NCBI GenBank assembly: GCA_002841155.1
Contig: PHEH01000012.1
Location: 1-64,000, forward strand
Origin: Alphaproteobacteria bacterium HGW-Alphaproteobacteria-18
Lineage (GTDB): Bacteria; Pseudomonadota; Alphaproteobacteria; Caulobacterales; Hyphomonadaceae
Length of the DNA stretch: 64,000 nt
Direction: 5' to 3'
Part shown: piece by piece, positions 27,050 to 36,507 of the stretch
How positions within the stretch are numbered: the first letter of the stretch is position 1
Layout of the letters: each line of letters starts with the position of its first letter
Notes under the pieces: model-generated
Database searches by the model: none
What the model saw: only the letters and a program-made list of their open reading frames with translations
Told to the model about the DNA's origin: nothing
Program-made: the position numbers and the translations under genes

Positions 27050-27073
27050 CCTGCTTTTTCATGGAAAAGCAGG
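27050..27073. promoter_or_regulatory. Inverted repeat in the glnB/COQ4 divergent region
   Basis: CCTGCTTTT-6-AAAAGCAGG, a perfect 9-base inverted repeat in the 249-base space between divergent glnB and the COQ4 gene. It may be an operator or an early hairpin for one of the two transcripts. Confidence 0.4.
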
Positions 27074-27153
27074 AAAATGACGCTAGTGTCACTTATTCGC
27101 GGCGTCAGTTTGTGCTAAATGCCGCAGAACAGAATTCATGAGGAATACTCAAG

Positions 27154-27963
27154 ATGGCATCTCAGGACGCTCAGGTCTTCATTCATCCAGATCGCAAACC
27201 TGCGCGCGTCCGGCCGCTGAAGGCCTGGCGCCATATGCAGAACCTTCTGGCGAACAAGGAAGACACCGAACAGGTGTTCCACATAATCGAGGCGCTCAAC
27301 GGCCGGTCATTCGAGAAGAACTTTGCCAATTTTGTCGCCACGCCGGAAGGCCGTCGCCTGTTGAAGGAGCGCACCTACCTGCCGCCCCTTCTCGATGACC
27401 ATTCCTGGATCAGGGAACTTCCAGAAGGCACCGTGGGGCGCGCCTATGTCGAATTCATGGAGCGGGAGGGGCTTTCGGCGCAGGGTCTCGTTGATGAGAG
27501 CCAGAAGCATCGCTCCAAGGTGCAGGAGTATGACGACGACTATCTTTGGTACGGGAACCGTCTGCGCGACACGCATGACCTCTTCCACGTCCTGTCTGGT
27601 TACAATCGTGATGCGTTGGGCGAGGCCTCCCTGCTGGCGTTCACCTACAGCCAGAACCCCGGCAATGGCGTCCTTTTCATCGCCTTCATGGGCTGCCGCA
27701 CCATCGCGAAGAATGCGCCCAGATCAGCGCGAATCATGGATTGCTTCTGGGAAGGCAAGCGCCATGGTGCCGCCGCCCAGAAAATCATGCGCCAGGATAT
27801 CATCGCCCTGATGAAAGAACCGCTGGAAGACGCCCGCGCCCGTCTCGGCATCAAGCCGCCGGCCGCCTATCGCCGCGCGCTTGAGGTGCTCACCGCGCAC
27901 GGCTACAGCGCCGCAACCCAGCTCTCCGATGCGGGCAAGATCCGCGAGCCCGTCGCCGCGTGA
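27154..27963 (+). CDS. COQ4-family ubiquinone biosynthesis protein
   Basis: A 269-residue protein of the COQ4 family. The diagnostic metal-binding motif HDxxHx11E is complete: HDLFHVLSGYNRDALGE, near residues 146-162. In mitochondria COQ4 is needed for ubiquinone assembly and has been linked to C1 decarboxylation/hydroxylation of the ring precursor; alphaproteobacterial homologues probably do the same. It overlaps the next gene by 4 bases (GTGA), so the two are co-translated, though no functional link is known. Confidence 0.85.
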   Translation: MASQDAQVFIHPDRKPARVRPLKAWRHMQNLLANKEDTEQVFHIIEALNGRSFEKNFANFVATPEGRRLLKERTYLPPLLDDHSWIRELPEGTVGRAYVEFMEREGLSAQGLVDESQKHRSKVQEYDDDYLWYGNRLRDTHDLFHVLSGYNRDALGEASLLAFTYSQNPGNGVLFIAFMGCRTIAKNAPRSARIMDCFWEGKRHGAAAQKIMRQDIIALMKEPLEDARARLGIKPPAAYRRALEVLTAHGYSAATQLSDAGKIREPVAA

Positions 27964-28499
27964 TCTTCCTTATCCGTCATGGCGAAGCCGCCGCGAGCTG
28001 GGGCGATCATCCCGATCCGGGTCTCAGCGATCTCGGCAAGGGGCAGGCCGAAGCCGCCTCTGAAATCCTCGCAAAGCTTGGCGCCAGTACCGCCATCACC
28101 AGCCCCATGCAGCGCTGCCGCGAAACGGCCCAGCCCTTCGAGGCGCGCGCCGGGCTCACCGCTCGGGTGGTGCCGGAAGTCTCCGAGATCGCAACCCCGG
28201 CCGGTATCGAGGACCGCGTGTCCTGGCTGCGGGCCCTGATGACCGGCACATGGACCGACGCTGGCGCCGATCTGGTCGCCTGGCGTCTCAGAATGTCCCA
28301 GACTGTCTCGGAATTGCCGGACGGTGTCGCGGTATTTTCCCACTTTGTCGCCATCAATGCGCTCGTGGGCGCGCTGGAGGGCGATGATCGCGTAACAATC
28401 TTCCGCCCCGGCCACTGCTCGGTGACACGGCTGGAACGCCGCGGCGGTGTCCTGCGCGTTGCAGAATACGGGAGCGAATCCGCAACCCGCGTGCTATGA
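27960..28499 (+). CDS. Histidine phosphatase family protein
   Basis: A 179-residue phosphoglycerate-mutase-like phosphatase. The RHG motif with the phospho-His is right at the start (IFLIRHGEAA), followed by GLSDLGKGQAEAA, TSPMQRCRETAQPF and the second catalytic His in FSHFVAINALVG. The GTG start overlaps the COQ4 stop. The fold covers phosphatases of many small metabolites and phosphoproteins; the substrate is not predictable from the sequence. Confidence 0.85.
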   Translation: MIFLIRHGEAAASWGDHPDPGLSDLGKGQAEAASEILAKLGASTAITSPMQRCRETAQPFEARAGLTARVVPEVSEIATPAGIEDRVSWLRALMTGTWTDAGADLVAWRLRMSQTVSELPDGVAVFSHFVAINALVGALEGDDRVTIFRPGHCSVTRLERRGGVLRVAEYGSESATRVL

Positions 28500-28506
28500 G
28501 CCCTCC

Positions 28507-29949
28507 ATGGGAAGGCCTATACTTACACCGCAGGAGATGCTTGCCGCCGAGCAAGCCGTGATCGACACCGGAACCGAAAGGTTCACCCTGATGCACAGGG
28601 CAGGCGAGGCGGTTGCCGAATTTGTCCATACCCACTGGCCAGATGGCAGCATTCAGGTGCTGTGCGGCCCTGGCGGCAATGGGGGTGACGGTTTCATCGC
28701 TGCGGCCAAACTCGCGAAATTCTGGCGCAAAGTCGAAGTCTTCTGCACCCATCCTGTCAGTGAACTCACCGGGGATACGGCCAGGGCTGCCAGCGAATGG
28801 GATGGTCCGGTCCATAAGCTCGAAGATGCCCTGAATTCCCAGCCGGATCTGGTGCTCGACGCCCTCTATGGCGCGGGTCTTACGCGCCCGCTCGAAGGGC
28901 CTGCCGCGATGCTCGCCCTGCGCGGCGGCCGGGTCATCTCGGTCGACGTACCCTCCGGCATTGACGGCTATACCGGCAAACCGCTCGGCCCCGCCTTCCA
29001 GGCCGAAGCGACCATCACCTTCGCGGCCTTGCGCCCGGCGCATGTGCTGCTGCCGGGCTCGGCTTTCTCCGGCCCTGTCATGGTCGCCGATATTGGCGTG
29101 CCGCTTCAGACAGCCCTTGCAGAGAACAGCCCCGCCCTCTGGCACAGCCAGATGCCCCAGCCGGGTTTCGGCGTTCACAAATACCAGCGCGGACATCTCA
29201 AAGTCGTCAGCGGCGGCCCCTGGAATACCGGCGCAGCCCGCCTCACGGCCAAGGCCGGCCTGCGCGCCGGGGCCGGGCTCGTCACGATGCTCTCCCCGCC
29301 AGATGCGGCGGGCGTACACGCCGCCCACCTCACCGCCATCATGCTCGCGCCCTTCGTGACGCCCGATGATCTTGCCGCCTACGCTGCCCGCTCCACCGCG
29401 ATGGTCATCGGCCCGGCTGCCGGTGTCACGGACGCCACCCGCGCCAATGTCGAAGCCCTCCTCAAGGGACCGGCGCGATTGCTGCTCGATGCCGACGCGC
29501 TCACCGTGTTTGGCGAAGATCCAGACGCATTGTTCAAGCAGCTGCGGCCCACAGACATCCTCACGCCCCATGACGGCGAATTTGCCCGCCTGTTTGGAGA
29601 CCTGCTGGCCACCAGCGACAACAAGGTACAGGCCGCACGCGCCGCGGCCGCCAAGGCGGGATGCGTCATCCTCCTCAAAGGCGCCGACACCGTCATCGCC
29701 CAGCCGGACGGCAACGCCCTCGTCAACACGCATGCCACCCGCTGGCTGGCCACCGCAGGGTCTGGAGACGTGCTGGCTGGCATCATCGCGGGTTTCATGG
29801 CGCAGGGGGTGGATACGTTCGTGGCGGCGGCCATCGGCTGCTGGCTGCATGGGGAGGCCGGCCGCCGCGTGGGCGCAGGCCTCATCGCCGAGGATATCGA
29901 GATGCAGCTGCCCTTCATCCTCAGCGCGCTGCATGGCGAGCTGGGCTGA
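28507..29949 (+). CDS. nnr: Bifunctional NAD(P)HX epimerase/dehydratase
   Basis: A 480-residue repair enzyme. The first 210 residues are the YjeF_N epimerase domain (LTPQEMLAAEQAVI, CGPGGNGGDGFIAAAKL, DALYGAGLTRPL, VDVPSGIDG). The rest is the ADP-dependent dehydratase domain of ribokinase fold (KYQRGHLKVVSGG, LTPHDGEFARLFG and the glycine motif TAGSGDVLAGIIAGFMAQG). It restores hydrated NADH and NADPH. ATG 28507 begins 8 bases after the previous stop; a longer reading from 28447 lies inside the upstream gene. It ends 3 bases before the convergent acetyltransferase. Confidence 0.95.
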   Translation: MGRPILTPQEMLAAEQAVIDTGTERFTLMHRAGEAVAEFVHTHWPDGSIQVLCGPGGNGGDGFIAAAKLAKFWRKVEVFCTHPVSELTGDTARAASEWDGPVHKLEDALNSQPDLVLDALYGAGLTRPLEGPAAMLALRGGRVISVDVPSGIDGYTGKPLGPAFQAEATITFAALRPAHVLLPGSAFSGPVMVADIGVPLQTALAENSPALWHSQMPQPGFGVHKYQRGHLKVVSGGPWNTGAARLTAKAGLRAGAGLVTMLSPPDAAGVHAAHLTAIMLAPFVTPDDLAAYAARSTAMVIGPAAGVTDATRANVEALLKGPARLLLDADALTVFGEDPDALFKQLRPTDILTPHDGEFARLFGDLLATSDNKVQAARAAAAKAGCVILLKGADTVIAQPDGNALVNTHATRWLATAGSGDVLAGIIAGFMAQGVDTFVAAAIGCWLHGEAGRRVGAGLIAEDIEMQLPFILSALHGELG

Positions 29950-29952
29950 GCT

Positions 29953-30501
29953 TCAGATCGGCCGTGCCATCAGGCGCGCGCCGGCACCATAGATGTCGAG
30001 GATGTAAGCCCGCTTGGCTTCGGTAACGCGCGTGTATGGCACAAATCCAACTCTGTCCCAGTAATTGCCGGACTGCCCAACCGCCACCAGGCTTGCCGCA
30101 TCGAAGCCCAGCTTGTGCGCCGTTTCATAGGCATCTTCCAGCAAGGCTCTGGCAACACCGCTGCCGCGCGCCTCAGGCAGAAGAGCTATGTCATGGATGA
30201 AGAAGCAATCTGGCTCAGGCAGTTCCTCGGGGAACTTCTGATTGTTTACCGGCGCATCGCCAAACTTCCATGGAAAAGCGACCACGTAGCCCATCATGCG
30301 CTCATTCTGGAAGGCGACCCGGAAAAATTCTCCAAAGCGCGCAATGCGGTTGGCGAAAACCTCCGGTGTTTCCCGCAGATCTGGGGTAAAGGCCTCAGCC
30401 TGAATTTGCACGACCTCACTTATATGGGCCGCAGTCATGGGGACGATCTTGAGGGTCATTTGAGACGGGAAGGCTGATTTCTGGGGAGGGGAAAAGTCCA
30501 T
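29953..30501 (-). CDS. GNAT-family N-acetyltransferase
   Basis: A 182-residue protein (168 if started at ATG 30459). It has a GNAT fold with motif A IHDIALLPEARGSGVARALLEDAYETA, the acetyl-CoA pyrophosphate-binding segment, and VAVGQSGNYWDRVGFVPYTRV at the end. It probably acetylates a small molecule or a protein. No substrate clue is given by the neighbours. Confidence 0.82.
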   Translation of the reverse strand: MDFSPPQKSAFPSQMTLKIVPMTAAHISEVVQIQAEAFTPDLRETPEVFANRIARFGEFFRVAFQNERMMGYVVAFPWKFGDAPVNNQKFPEELPEPDCFFIHDIALLPEARGSGVARALLEDAYETAHKLGFDAASLVAVGQSGNYWDRVGFVPYTRVTEAKRAYILDIYGAGARLMARPI

Positions 30502-30556
30502 ATGGCGTATCAGGCCAAAGGCACCAGAGGGGCTAAACAGTCAGCCCAACCGACAG

Positions 30557-30641
30557 TGGTGCGGATGAAAGGACTCGAACCTTCACACCTTGCGGCGCTG
30601 GAACCTAAATCCAGTGCGTCTACCAATTCCGCCACATCCGC
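30557..30641 (-). tRNA. tRNA-Leu (anticodon UAG)
   Basis: On the minus strand this reads GCGGATG ... CATCCGC with discriminator A and an encoded CCA end. The anticodon arm is CTGGA-TTTAGGT-TCCAG, giving anticodon TAG for Leu. The long variable arm expected of a leucine tRNA is present (CGCCGCAAGGTG region), and the T-loop GGTTCGAGTCC is normal. The length is 85 bases. Confidence 0.97.
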
Positions 30642-30811
30642 GAGCCGAGGCTTCCTACGCTACAGCTACGAAGGCCGCAACCGGCCTTCTGTAGTGCCGT
30701 AGCGGTCAGGGGATACCGGAGAGTGCCCCCTCGTTCGCGTCAGGTCTGTTCAGCAGACTTTGACGGTCTCCACTTTGCCATGACGTCAAGATAAGGAGGA
30801 ATTCTGCGCCA

Positions 30812-32542
30812 TCACTTTTGACAGGCGCAGATTGCGCCGCCGAAACGGTCCGGACCATAGCCTGAGATCTCTTGCGGCTCGGCACAGGCGATTGCTTCGG
30901 CTGGCTGATAACGGATGTCCAGACGTGCTTCGCGCATCAGATAAATCCGCGACTGCACCATATCCGGGTAGACACAGTAGGTTTCCCCCGAAGCTGCCAT
31001 GATATTGATCTGAGCGGTGGCTTCAGCGCCGCGATTGGCGGTTAGCCATAAACCAGCGGCGCCGACGATCACTGCATTCAGGAGCATCACGGCTGCGATC
31101 AGCCCGCCGAGAGTTTGCATGGCGCGGCTGTTAGCTGCCAAGGCCGCTGCGGCTATACCCATCGGCACGAACCAGAATTGCGGCACATAGCGTGCCCACC
31201 AGTTCTGCGGCATCACGACGACCGAGAACATCATCACTGCACTGATAAGCAGCAGGCAGAGCGTAGCACTGCTGCGCCAGCGCGGCCGCGCGATCAGCGC
31301 AGCGGCGCCCGCAATCGACAACAGGAAAATACCCGAGAAAAACGGCCCGAATCCTGAGAGGCGCACATCCACGCCACCCGCGGCCCGCAGCTCCTGCGGA
31401 GATATGGAAAAGGGGAGTTTCAGTTGCGGCGTCGCCGCATAGCCAGAATGAGTCTCCGAGAAGAGAGAGTAAAGGAAACGTTCGGCTGCGGACATTCCTT
31501 CCAGAACTTCCGGCGTGTTGTTGAGCGCGGGCACATCGCCGCTCATGATGTCGACTGCGTTCTGCCCCATGATCGGGTGGAAGACGTGTCCATGATCCAG
31601 GAAGTTCTGCATATAGGGCGACCAGCCAAGCACGACGATGGCCATAATTGCAGAGGCAAACAGCGTTGTCGCAAGGCCCATCGCCGGGCGCAGGCCGCGT
31701 GCGAAGAAGATGCCGGCGCATGCGAATGCGCAGAGGATGACGAACATCGGAATGGCGGAGAATTTCAGGTTCAACGCGAGCACCATCGCCGCCAGCCCGG
31801 CCGCCAGCGCCAGCTTGTTGTCATACCGCGCCCACATCATCATCGAGACAGTGAAGATCAGGATACAGAGGCCCACGAGGCCGTCATTCATGGCGGTAAA
31901 AAGCTGTGACAGCACGATGGGGTTCAGCACGGCCACCGCCGTCAGCAAAGCTGCGAACAACCAGGAGAATCCAAAACGGAACAGCGCGCCCGCCAGCAGT
32001 GCGGCGCCCGCAAACAGGGCAAGCAGATTGAGAACCTTGCCCATCGCCAGCGGAAGGCCCGCCGCCATCAGGAGCGCAGCGAAATCCCACCCGCTGCGGG
32101 GATAGTGGATGGCCCACAGCGTAATCGGATCACCGATGACGGCCGGCTCGGAATTGCCATGCACAGGGTTCCAGCCCTCCGCGAGGGCGTAGATTGCCTG
32201 GAAGTGATAATGCTGGCCGTCAATCGAGGTGTCGTGAACCAATCCCGTGACGATCAGCGCAGCGATGATGAGGGCCACGGAGGCAAGCGGGGCAAACCGC
32301 CAGCTACCAGAGAGGAAAAGCCGGGGCAGATAGAGCCCTCCGGCAAGCGAGGCGCCCAAAATGCCCCAAGCTGCCGGCGCAGAGATTGTGCCGCCTACGG
32401 TAAACCACAGGGTCGTTAGGATGAATGCCAGCACCGGGAAGAACAGCAGTGGCGTGCCAATTTCCCACAGGATGCCCGATTGCGCCGCTCTCGGGTCGTC
32501 ACCCACATGGCCAAATGGGCTTTGGAGTAAACGTCCGATCAT
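30812..32542 (-). CDS. Polytopic membrane protein, GT-C glycosyltransferase-like
   Basis: A 576-residue inner-membrane protein with about twelve hydrophobic helices. A first large periplasmic loop has VHDTSIDGQHYHFQAIYALAEGWNPVHG and AIHYPRSGWD, an acidic/aromatic loop like that of GT-C lipid-sugar glycosyltransferases. The final 60 residues are soluble and carry several cysteines (TYCVYPDMVQ, AIACAEPQ, GAICACQ). I do not recognise a specific family. Its place next to two DUF2029 proteins and a polyprenyl-phosphate module supports a role in envelope glycan assembly. The start has no obvious ribosome binding site. Confidence 0.65.
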   Translation of the reverse strand: MIGRLLQSPFGHVGDDPRAAQSGILWEIGTPLLFFPVLAFILTTLWFTVGGTISAPAAWGILGASLAGGLYLPRLFLSGSWRFAPLASVALIIAALIVTGLVHDTSIDGQHYHFQAIYALAEGWNPVHGNSEPAVIGDPITLWAIHYPRSGWDFAALLMAAGLPLAMGKVLNLLALFAGAALLAGALFRFGFSWLFAALLTAVAVLNPIVLSQLFTAMNDGLVGLCILIFTVSMMMWARYDNKLALAAGLAAMVLALNLKFSAIPMFVILCAFACAGIFFARGLRPAMGLATTLFASAIMAIVVLGWSPYMQNFLDHGHVFHPIMGQNAVDIMSGDVPALNNTPEVLEGMSAAERFLYSLFSETHSGYAATPQLKLPFSISPQELRAAGGVDVRLSGFGPFFSGIFLLSIAGAAALIARPRWRSSATLCLLLISAVMMFSVVVMPQNWWARYVPQFWFVPMGIAAAALAANSRAMQTLGGLIAAVMLLNAVIVGAAGLWLTANRGAEATAQINIMAASGETYCVYPDMVQSRIYLMREARLDIRYQPAEAIACAEPQEISGYGPDRFGGAICACQK

Positions 32543-32965
32543 GGAAGGGGCAGACTGGATTGTTGAACCGGTTGAGGCTTTGCGGGCAGGGGCCTCTGCA
32601 GGCAGGGATGCAATTTGCGTGCAAGATCCGCAGATTTTCCGCTGGAAACTTCCGGCAGTTCCGAATGATCAGCGATAATGATGGTTATCAAATCCGGCGC
32701 CCCCCAAAGGGAAGCTTTGCATGCGAGACGAAGCGCCGTCAATAAACCAGCGTTTTTGGTTTTGGAGACGCAGCGGACCTGTAACTCTGTATGCGTATGG
32801 GGGCGCTGCGCATGCAGCAGTGGCGCATATCTACGCTCGATTTATTCAGGATTTCCGTAGGTGCTTCCATAGCTGCCATACGCAAGAAAATATGGCCGGA
32901 AGGGCATGTTCTTCTGGCATTCTGCTTACTTTGCGATATTGGGTTCAGACTGGACGGGGACAAAA
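32543..32965. other. 423-base divergent intergenic region
   Basis: The region separates two divergent membrane-protein genes and must hold their promoters. Short readings exist but none has codon use or conservation I would trust. A small inverted repeat GATAA-6-TTATC lies at 32674-32689. Base composition is less GC-rich than the flanking genes. No RNA gene recognised. Confidence 0.5.
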
Positions 32966-34351
32966 ATGTCTAACTTGCCCTTACAGGCTGTTGCAGGCCG
33001 TTTGTCTGCATTCGCGGCCGGTTCGCCGAGAACCGTTGCCGTGCTGGCCGTGTATGGCGTTATCGCATGTGTGGCTCTGGTCCATCTGGTACTTGCCCTG
33101 GCTGGCCAGAACTCCGGGGCATGGATTCTGCGTGATTTGTTGATCGGCGAAGTTCCGGAGGCTGCGGATTCCTGGAGTGTAATGATTGTCGCGCTCGAAT
33201 GGCTGGACGTGCATCCCAATGCCGACGGCAACCTCTACCGCGATGTGTTCTTCGACGAGCTGAACAAGTTCCAGTATGCGCCTACCAGCCTGCTCCCGCT
33301 GGATGTGTTGCGGCTGATGGGCTTTGAAATCACGCCTCTGCTCCTCAACCATATCAATCGCATCATACTGCTCGTAACAGCTCTTGGTGTCGGCGCGCTG
33401 TGCTGGGTTTTGCCAGAGCGTCTGGTCAAAGGCCCGCTTGATGCCGACACGCGCCGCGCACGTCTGCTGCTTGCATTGGTTGCGCCGGGCGCGGCGATGC
33501 TCTTCTTTCCCCTGATCTATGGCTATCACATTGGCCAACTGCAGATATGGATCAATGCCCTTTTCGTGGGCGCCTGCATCACCTGGGTATGTGGTCACCG
33601 TGCCACCACAGGCGTGCTCATCGGGCTCATTTGCATGCTGAAGCCGCAATTCGGCCTGTTCCTCATTTGGGGTCTCTTTCGGCGCGAGTGGCGCTTCACC
33701 GTCGCGCTCCTGGCCACCGGGACGCTCGGTCTTGCGCTGTCCGTAGCGATCTACGGTTTCGGCAACCATCTCGGATATCTGGAGGTGCTCACCTACCTCT
33801 CCCGGCACGGCGAGTCCTACTGGGCAAACCAGTCGGCCAACGGCCTGTTGCAGCGCATCTTCGAGAATGGGGACATCCATGATTTCGGCGTGGATGAGTT
33901 CCCGCCTTTCCATCCCGTCATCTATGCCGGGTCCATGCTTGTGACGGTTGCCTTCCTTAGTATCGTTTTCCTGTTGCGGCGCGGGGAGGGAAAAACCATC
34001 TCCTTCTACGACTTCATATTCGCAGCGCTGGTGTTCACGGCTGCGTCTCCCATCGCCTGGGAACACCATTATGGCATTCTGGCGCCGATCTTCGCAGTTC
34101 TGGCATCCGTGTGGATGCTGTCTGCTCCTCGCAATGGTCCTTTCTGGTTCAGCGCCGGGCTGGGCGTCGCTTTCCTGATAGCGGCCGTCCCGCTCGGGGG
34201 GCTGCGCTTTGCGCCCGGCTTGCTGCACGTGTTGATGTCACATCTCTATTTTGCTGCGCTGTTCGTGCTGGCGATCCTTTGGGCAATGGCGAGAGGGGGG
34301 CGCTGGGGTCTGCCGGGCGGGCGTCCGCTCTCATCAGGGGAAGGTGCGTGA
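32966..34351 (+). CDS. DUF2029 (GT87-like) polytopic glycosyltransferase
   Basis: A 461-residue inner-membrane protein with about eleven hydrophobic segments. The pattern fits the DUF2029/GT87 group of GT-C glycosyltransferases, which use polyprenyl-phosphate sugars (mannose or arabinofuranose in Actinobacteria): a first periplasmic loop with acidic residues (NADGNLYRDVFFDELNKFQYAPTSLLP), ICMLKPQFGLFLIWGLFRREW, and SPIAWEHHYGIL near the C-terminal third. ATG 32966 follows ACGGGGAC; an in-frame ATG at 32906 would add residues with no signal character. A second member follows 91 bases downstream. Confidence 0.75.
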   Translation: MSNLPLQAVAGRLSAFAAGSPRTVAVLAVYGVIACVALVHLVLALAGQNSGAWILRDLLIGEVPEAADSWSVMIVALEWLDVHPNADGNLYRDVFFDELNKFQYAPTSLLPLDVLRLMGFEITPLLLNHINRIILLVTALGVGALCWVLPERLVKGPLDADTRRARLLLALVAPGAAMLFFPLIYGYHIGQLQIWINALFVGACITWVCGHRATTGVLIGLICMLKPQFGLFLIWGLFRREWRFTVALLATGTLGLALSVAIYGFGNHLGYLEVLTYLSRHGESYWANQSANGLLQRIFENGDIHDFGVDEFPPFHPVIYAGSMLVTVAFLSIVFLLRRGEGKTISFYDFIFAALVFTAASPIAWEHHYGILAPIFAVLASVWMLSAPRNGPFWFSAGLGVAFLIAAVPLGGLRFAPGLLHVLMSHLYFAALFVLAILWAMARGGRWGLPGGRPLSSGEGA

Positions 34352-34442
34352 CGCATTTCTTGTCGCGGGCGTGTCATACAGCCGTCTGGGCACAAGTCAG
34401 CTATAGCGTTATTGAAGTGATGAATTTTCGGATAGGGCGCGT

Positions 34443-35738
34443 ATGCATTCGCTGATCGTAAACGGGTTGCATCTTACCGGTGCGATCATAGGCTTCTTTC
34501 TGATCTACCGCTTGTCTGGATCCCCTCAGCTGTCGCGCTTCACATGGCCCTTCACGCTGGTCTGGGGCGCGGTGATGGCTGGGGTGATGTTCTGGAACAC
34601 GCAGCCCTTGCTGGAGCATATCTTCTGGGATTTCCGCTACTGCTACTGGCTGGCCGGTGAGCTGGTATGGCATGGCCCTCAGGCGCTCATGGGGGCCTAT
34701 AATGAAGACAAGCTGGTGTTCGTGAACCTGCCGATAGTAGCCTATCTCTTCGCGCCATTCGGGTTGATGTCGCCGCTCACCGCTTCGATTGTCTTCTCGC
34801 TGATCGGCTTCGGCGTCATGGGGCTTATCTGGCGGATGCTGGTGAAGATGTACGGTCTGGACAGTCGTGAGGCCGCGCTGCTCGCCTTTGCGCTCTGCGT
34901 CTTCGGACCGCTGGTTTACACGTTCAAGGTCGGCAACACGTCTCAGTATATTCTGGCTCTGCTGCTGGGGGGCCTTGTAATGGCGCGGGCCGGAAAGGAT
35001 CTGTCGGCGGGCGCACTATTTGGTATTGCCGCCGTCATCAAACCGGCGCTGCTGCTGATTGGCGTGCTGTATTTCCTGCGCGGGCGTTGGAGTGTCGTTG
35101 CAGGCGGCGCCGCCGTCGTCGCCGGCTCGGTGGTCCTGTCCCTCCTCATCTTCGGTTGGGACATGCACGTTTTCTGGTATGAGACCACCATTGAACCATT
35201 CTCATCCAATCCTGTCCTGGCAAGCGCCAACCAGACGCTGAAGGGCATGGTTGCGCGCTTTGAGGCGGGGGATGCGCGCTGGCAGGACTATGATCTCTAT
35301 GTCCTCGCCCCGGCCAGCCAGCTGATCGCCCAGGCGCTGACATTGTCACTGGTCGCCGGCATTGCCTATGCCGTCTGGCGCTCGGGCCGTGCTTTCCGGC
35401 CCACCAATCAGGATATTGAGACAGAAGTGCTGATCATCGTCGCGCTGGGCATGTCGGTGTCCGCCCTGTCCTGGGCGCACTACCATGTCTGGCTGCTGCC
35501 CGCGATCGTGCTGCTCTGGGTCAGGTCACGTCAGGGAGAGCCGTTGGCACGCTTGCGCTGGCCGCTCGCGGCAACATACGCCTTGCTGGCAGGCACGGTC
35601 TTCGTCAGCCATTCCATGACGCTGGGCCGGTTTGGGTTTGCCTCGAACTTCATCGTCTCCCACTGGCTATGGGGCGCGCTCGCTACATTGATCCTGCTCT
35701 CGATCGTCAGGGCGCAGCGAACGCCGCCAGCGGCCTGA
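34443..35738 (+). CDS. DUF2029 (GT87-like) polytopic glycosyltransferase, second copy
   Basis: A 431-residue polytopic protein of the same class as its upstream neighbour: first loop DFRYCYWLAGELVWHGPQALMGAYNEDKLVFVNLPIVAYLFAPFG, then AAVIKPALLLIGVLYFLRGRW (the KP of the family) and LSWAHYHVWLLPAIVLLW near the end. The two are similar in layout but clearly divergent. It probably transfers a sugar from a lipid carrier on the periplasmic side. It ends directly against the stop of the convergent reductase gene, with no spare base. Confidence 0.75.
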   Translation: MHSLIVNGLHLTGAIIGFFLIYRLSGSPQLSRFTWPFTLVWGAVMAGVMFWNTQPLLEHIFWDFRYCYWLAGELVWHGPQALMGAYNEDKLVFVNLPIVAYLFAPFGLMSPLTASIVFSLIGFGVMGLIWRMLVKMYGLDSREAALLAFALCVFGPLVYTFKVGNTSQYILALLLGGLVMARAGKDLSAGALFGIAAVIKPALLLIGVLYFLRGRWSVVAGGAAVVAGSVVLSLLIFGWDMHVFWYETTIEPFSSNPVLASANQTLKGMVARFEAGDARWQDYDLYVLAPASQLIAQALTLSLVAGIAYAVWRSGRAFRPTNQDIETEVLIIVALGMSVSALSWAHYHVWLLPAIVLLWVRSRQGEPLARLRWPLAATYALLAGTVFVSHSMTLGRFGFASNFIVSHWLWGALATLILLSIVRAQRTPPAA

Positions 35739-36503
35739 TCAGCAGGAAACGCCGCCGTCCACCAGGATGGTCTGCCCGGTAATCATGCGTGCGCCATCCG
35801 ACAGCAGGAAGCGCACCAGATTGGTCACGTCTTCGTCTTCGGCCAGCATGCCCAGCGGCGTGCGATTGACGATCTGGTTCAGTTGAACCGGTGTGAGTAC
35901 GGACGACATTTCCGTCAGTACATACCCCGGCGCCACCGAGTTCACGGTAATCTTGCGGCGGCCAAGTTCGCGCGCCAGCGCGCGGGTAAGGCCGTCCATG
36001 CCGGCCTTCGAGGCCGAATAGGCCGTCATGCCGTTATAGCCGCGGCTGCCGATGATGGATGAGATGTTGATGATACGCCCGCCCTTGTTGGCGCGCAGCA
36101 TATATTCTGAGGCAGCGCGGGCCACCTGAATGGCGCCGAACAGGTTCACCTTGAGGATCTTTTCGGTCTCACGGTTTGGGAAGGAGGCGAGAATACCCGT
36201 CTGTGCGACGCCGGCATTGTTAACGAGGCCCCACAGCGTGTCCTTGCCTGCCCACTCGACAGCCGCATTGACGAACGCATCCACCTGATCGGCCTCGCCC
36301 ACTTCGCAGCGGCTCCAGAAGAAACGCGACCCGTATTCAGGATGCGCCGCCAGCGCTTCGATGTTGGCAGACTTCGATCGCGAACATGTCGAGATGCGAT
36401 AGCCATCGGCCAGCAGGCTTTCAATCATGGCTGCGCCGAGACCCCGGCTACCGCCGGTCACGATCACATGGCGCGAATTGAGGAGGGGGACGGAGCCAGT
36501 CAT
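35739..36503 (-). CDS. FabG-like short-chain dehydrogenase/reductase
   Basis: A 254-residue classical SDR. It has the cofactor motif TGGSRGLG near residue 16, NNAGVAQTG, the catalytic Ser in IINISSIIGSRG, and YSASKAGMDGL (YxxxK). It ends in GQTILVDGGVSC, as in 3-oxoacyl-ACP reductases. It is the last gene of the run carrier protein, ligase, reductase, only 4 bases after the ligase. The context suggests it reduces a keto group on an acyl chain bound to the carrier protein next door. ATG 36503 chosen; the extra 14 residues of a longer reading precede the conserved start and overlap the ligase gene. Confidence 0.88.
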   Translation of the reverse strand: MTGSVPLLNSRHVIVTGGSRGLGAAMIESLLADGYRISTCSRSKSANIEALAAHPEYGSRFFWSRCEVGEADQVDAFVNAAVEWAGKDTLWGLVNNAGVAQTGILASFPNRETEKILKVNLFGAIQVARAASEYMLRANKGGRIINISSIIGSRGYNGMTAYSASKAGMDGLTRALARELGRRKITVNSVAPGYVLTEMSSVLTPVQLNQIVNRTPLGMLAEDEDVTNLVRFLLSDGARMITGQTILVDGGVSC

Positions 36504-36507
36504 GTTC

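Noticed and set aside
28354-29934. 526-residue minus-strand reading opposite the NAD(P)HX repair gene
   Set aside because: Antisense shadow; the plus-strand protein has both expected domains intact.
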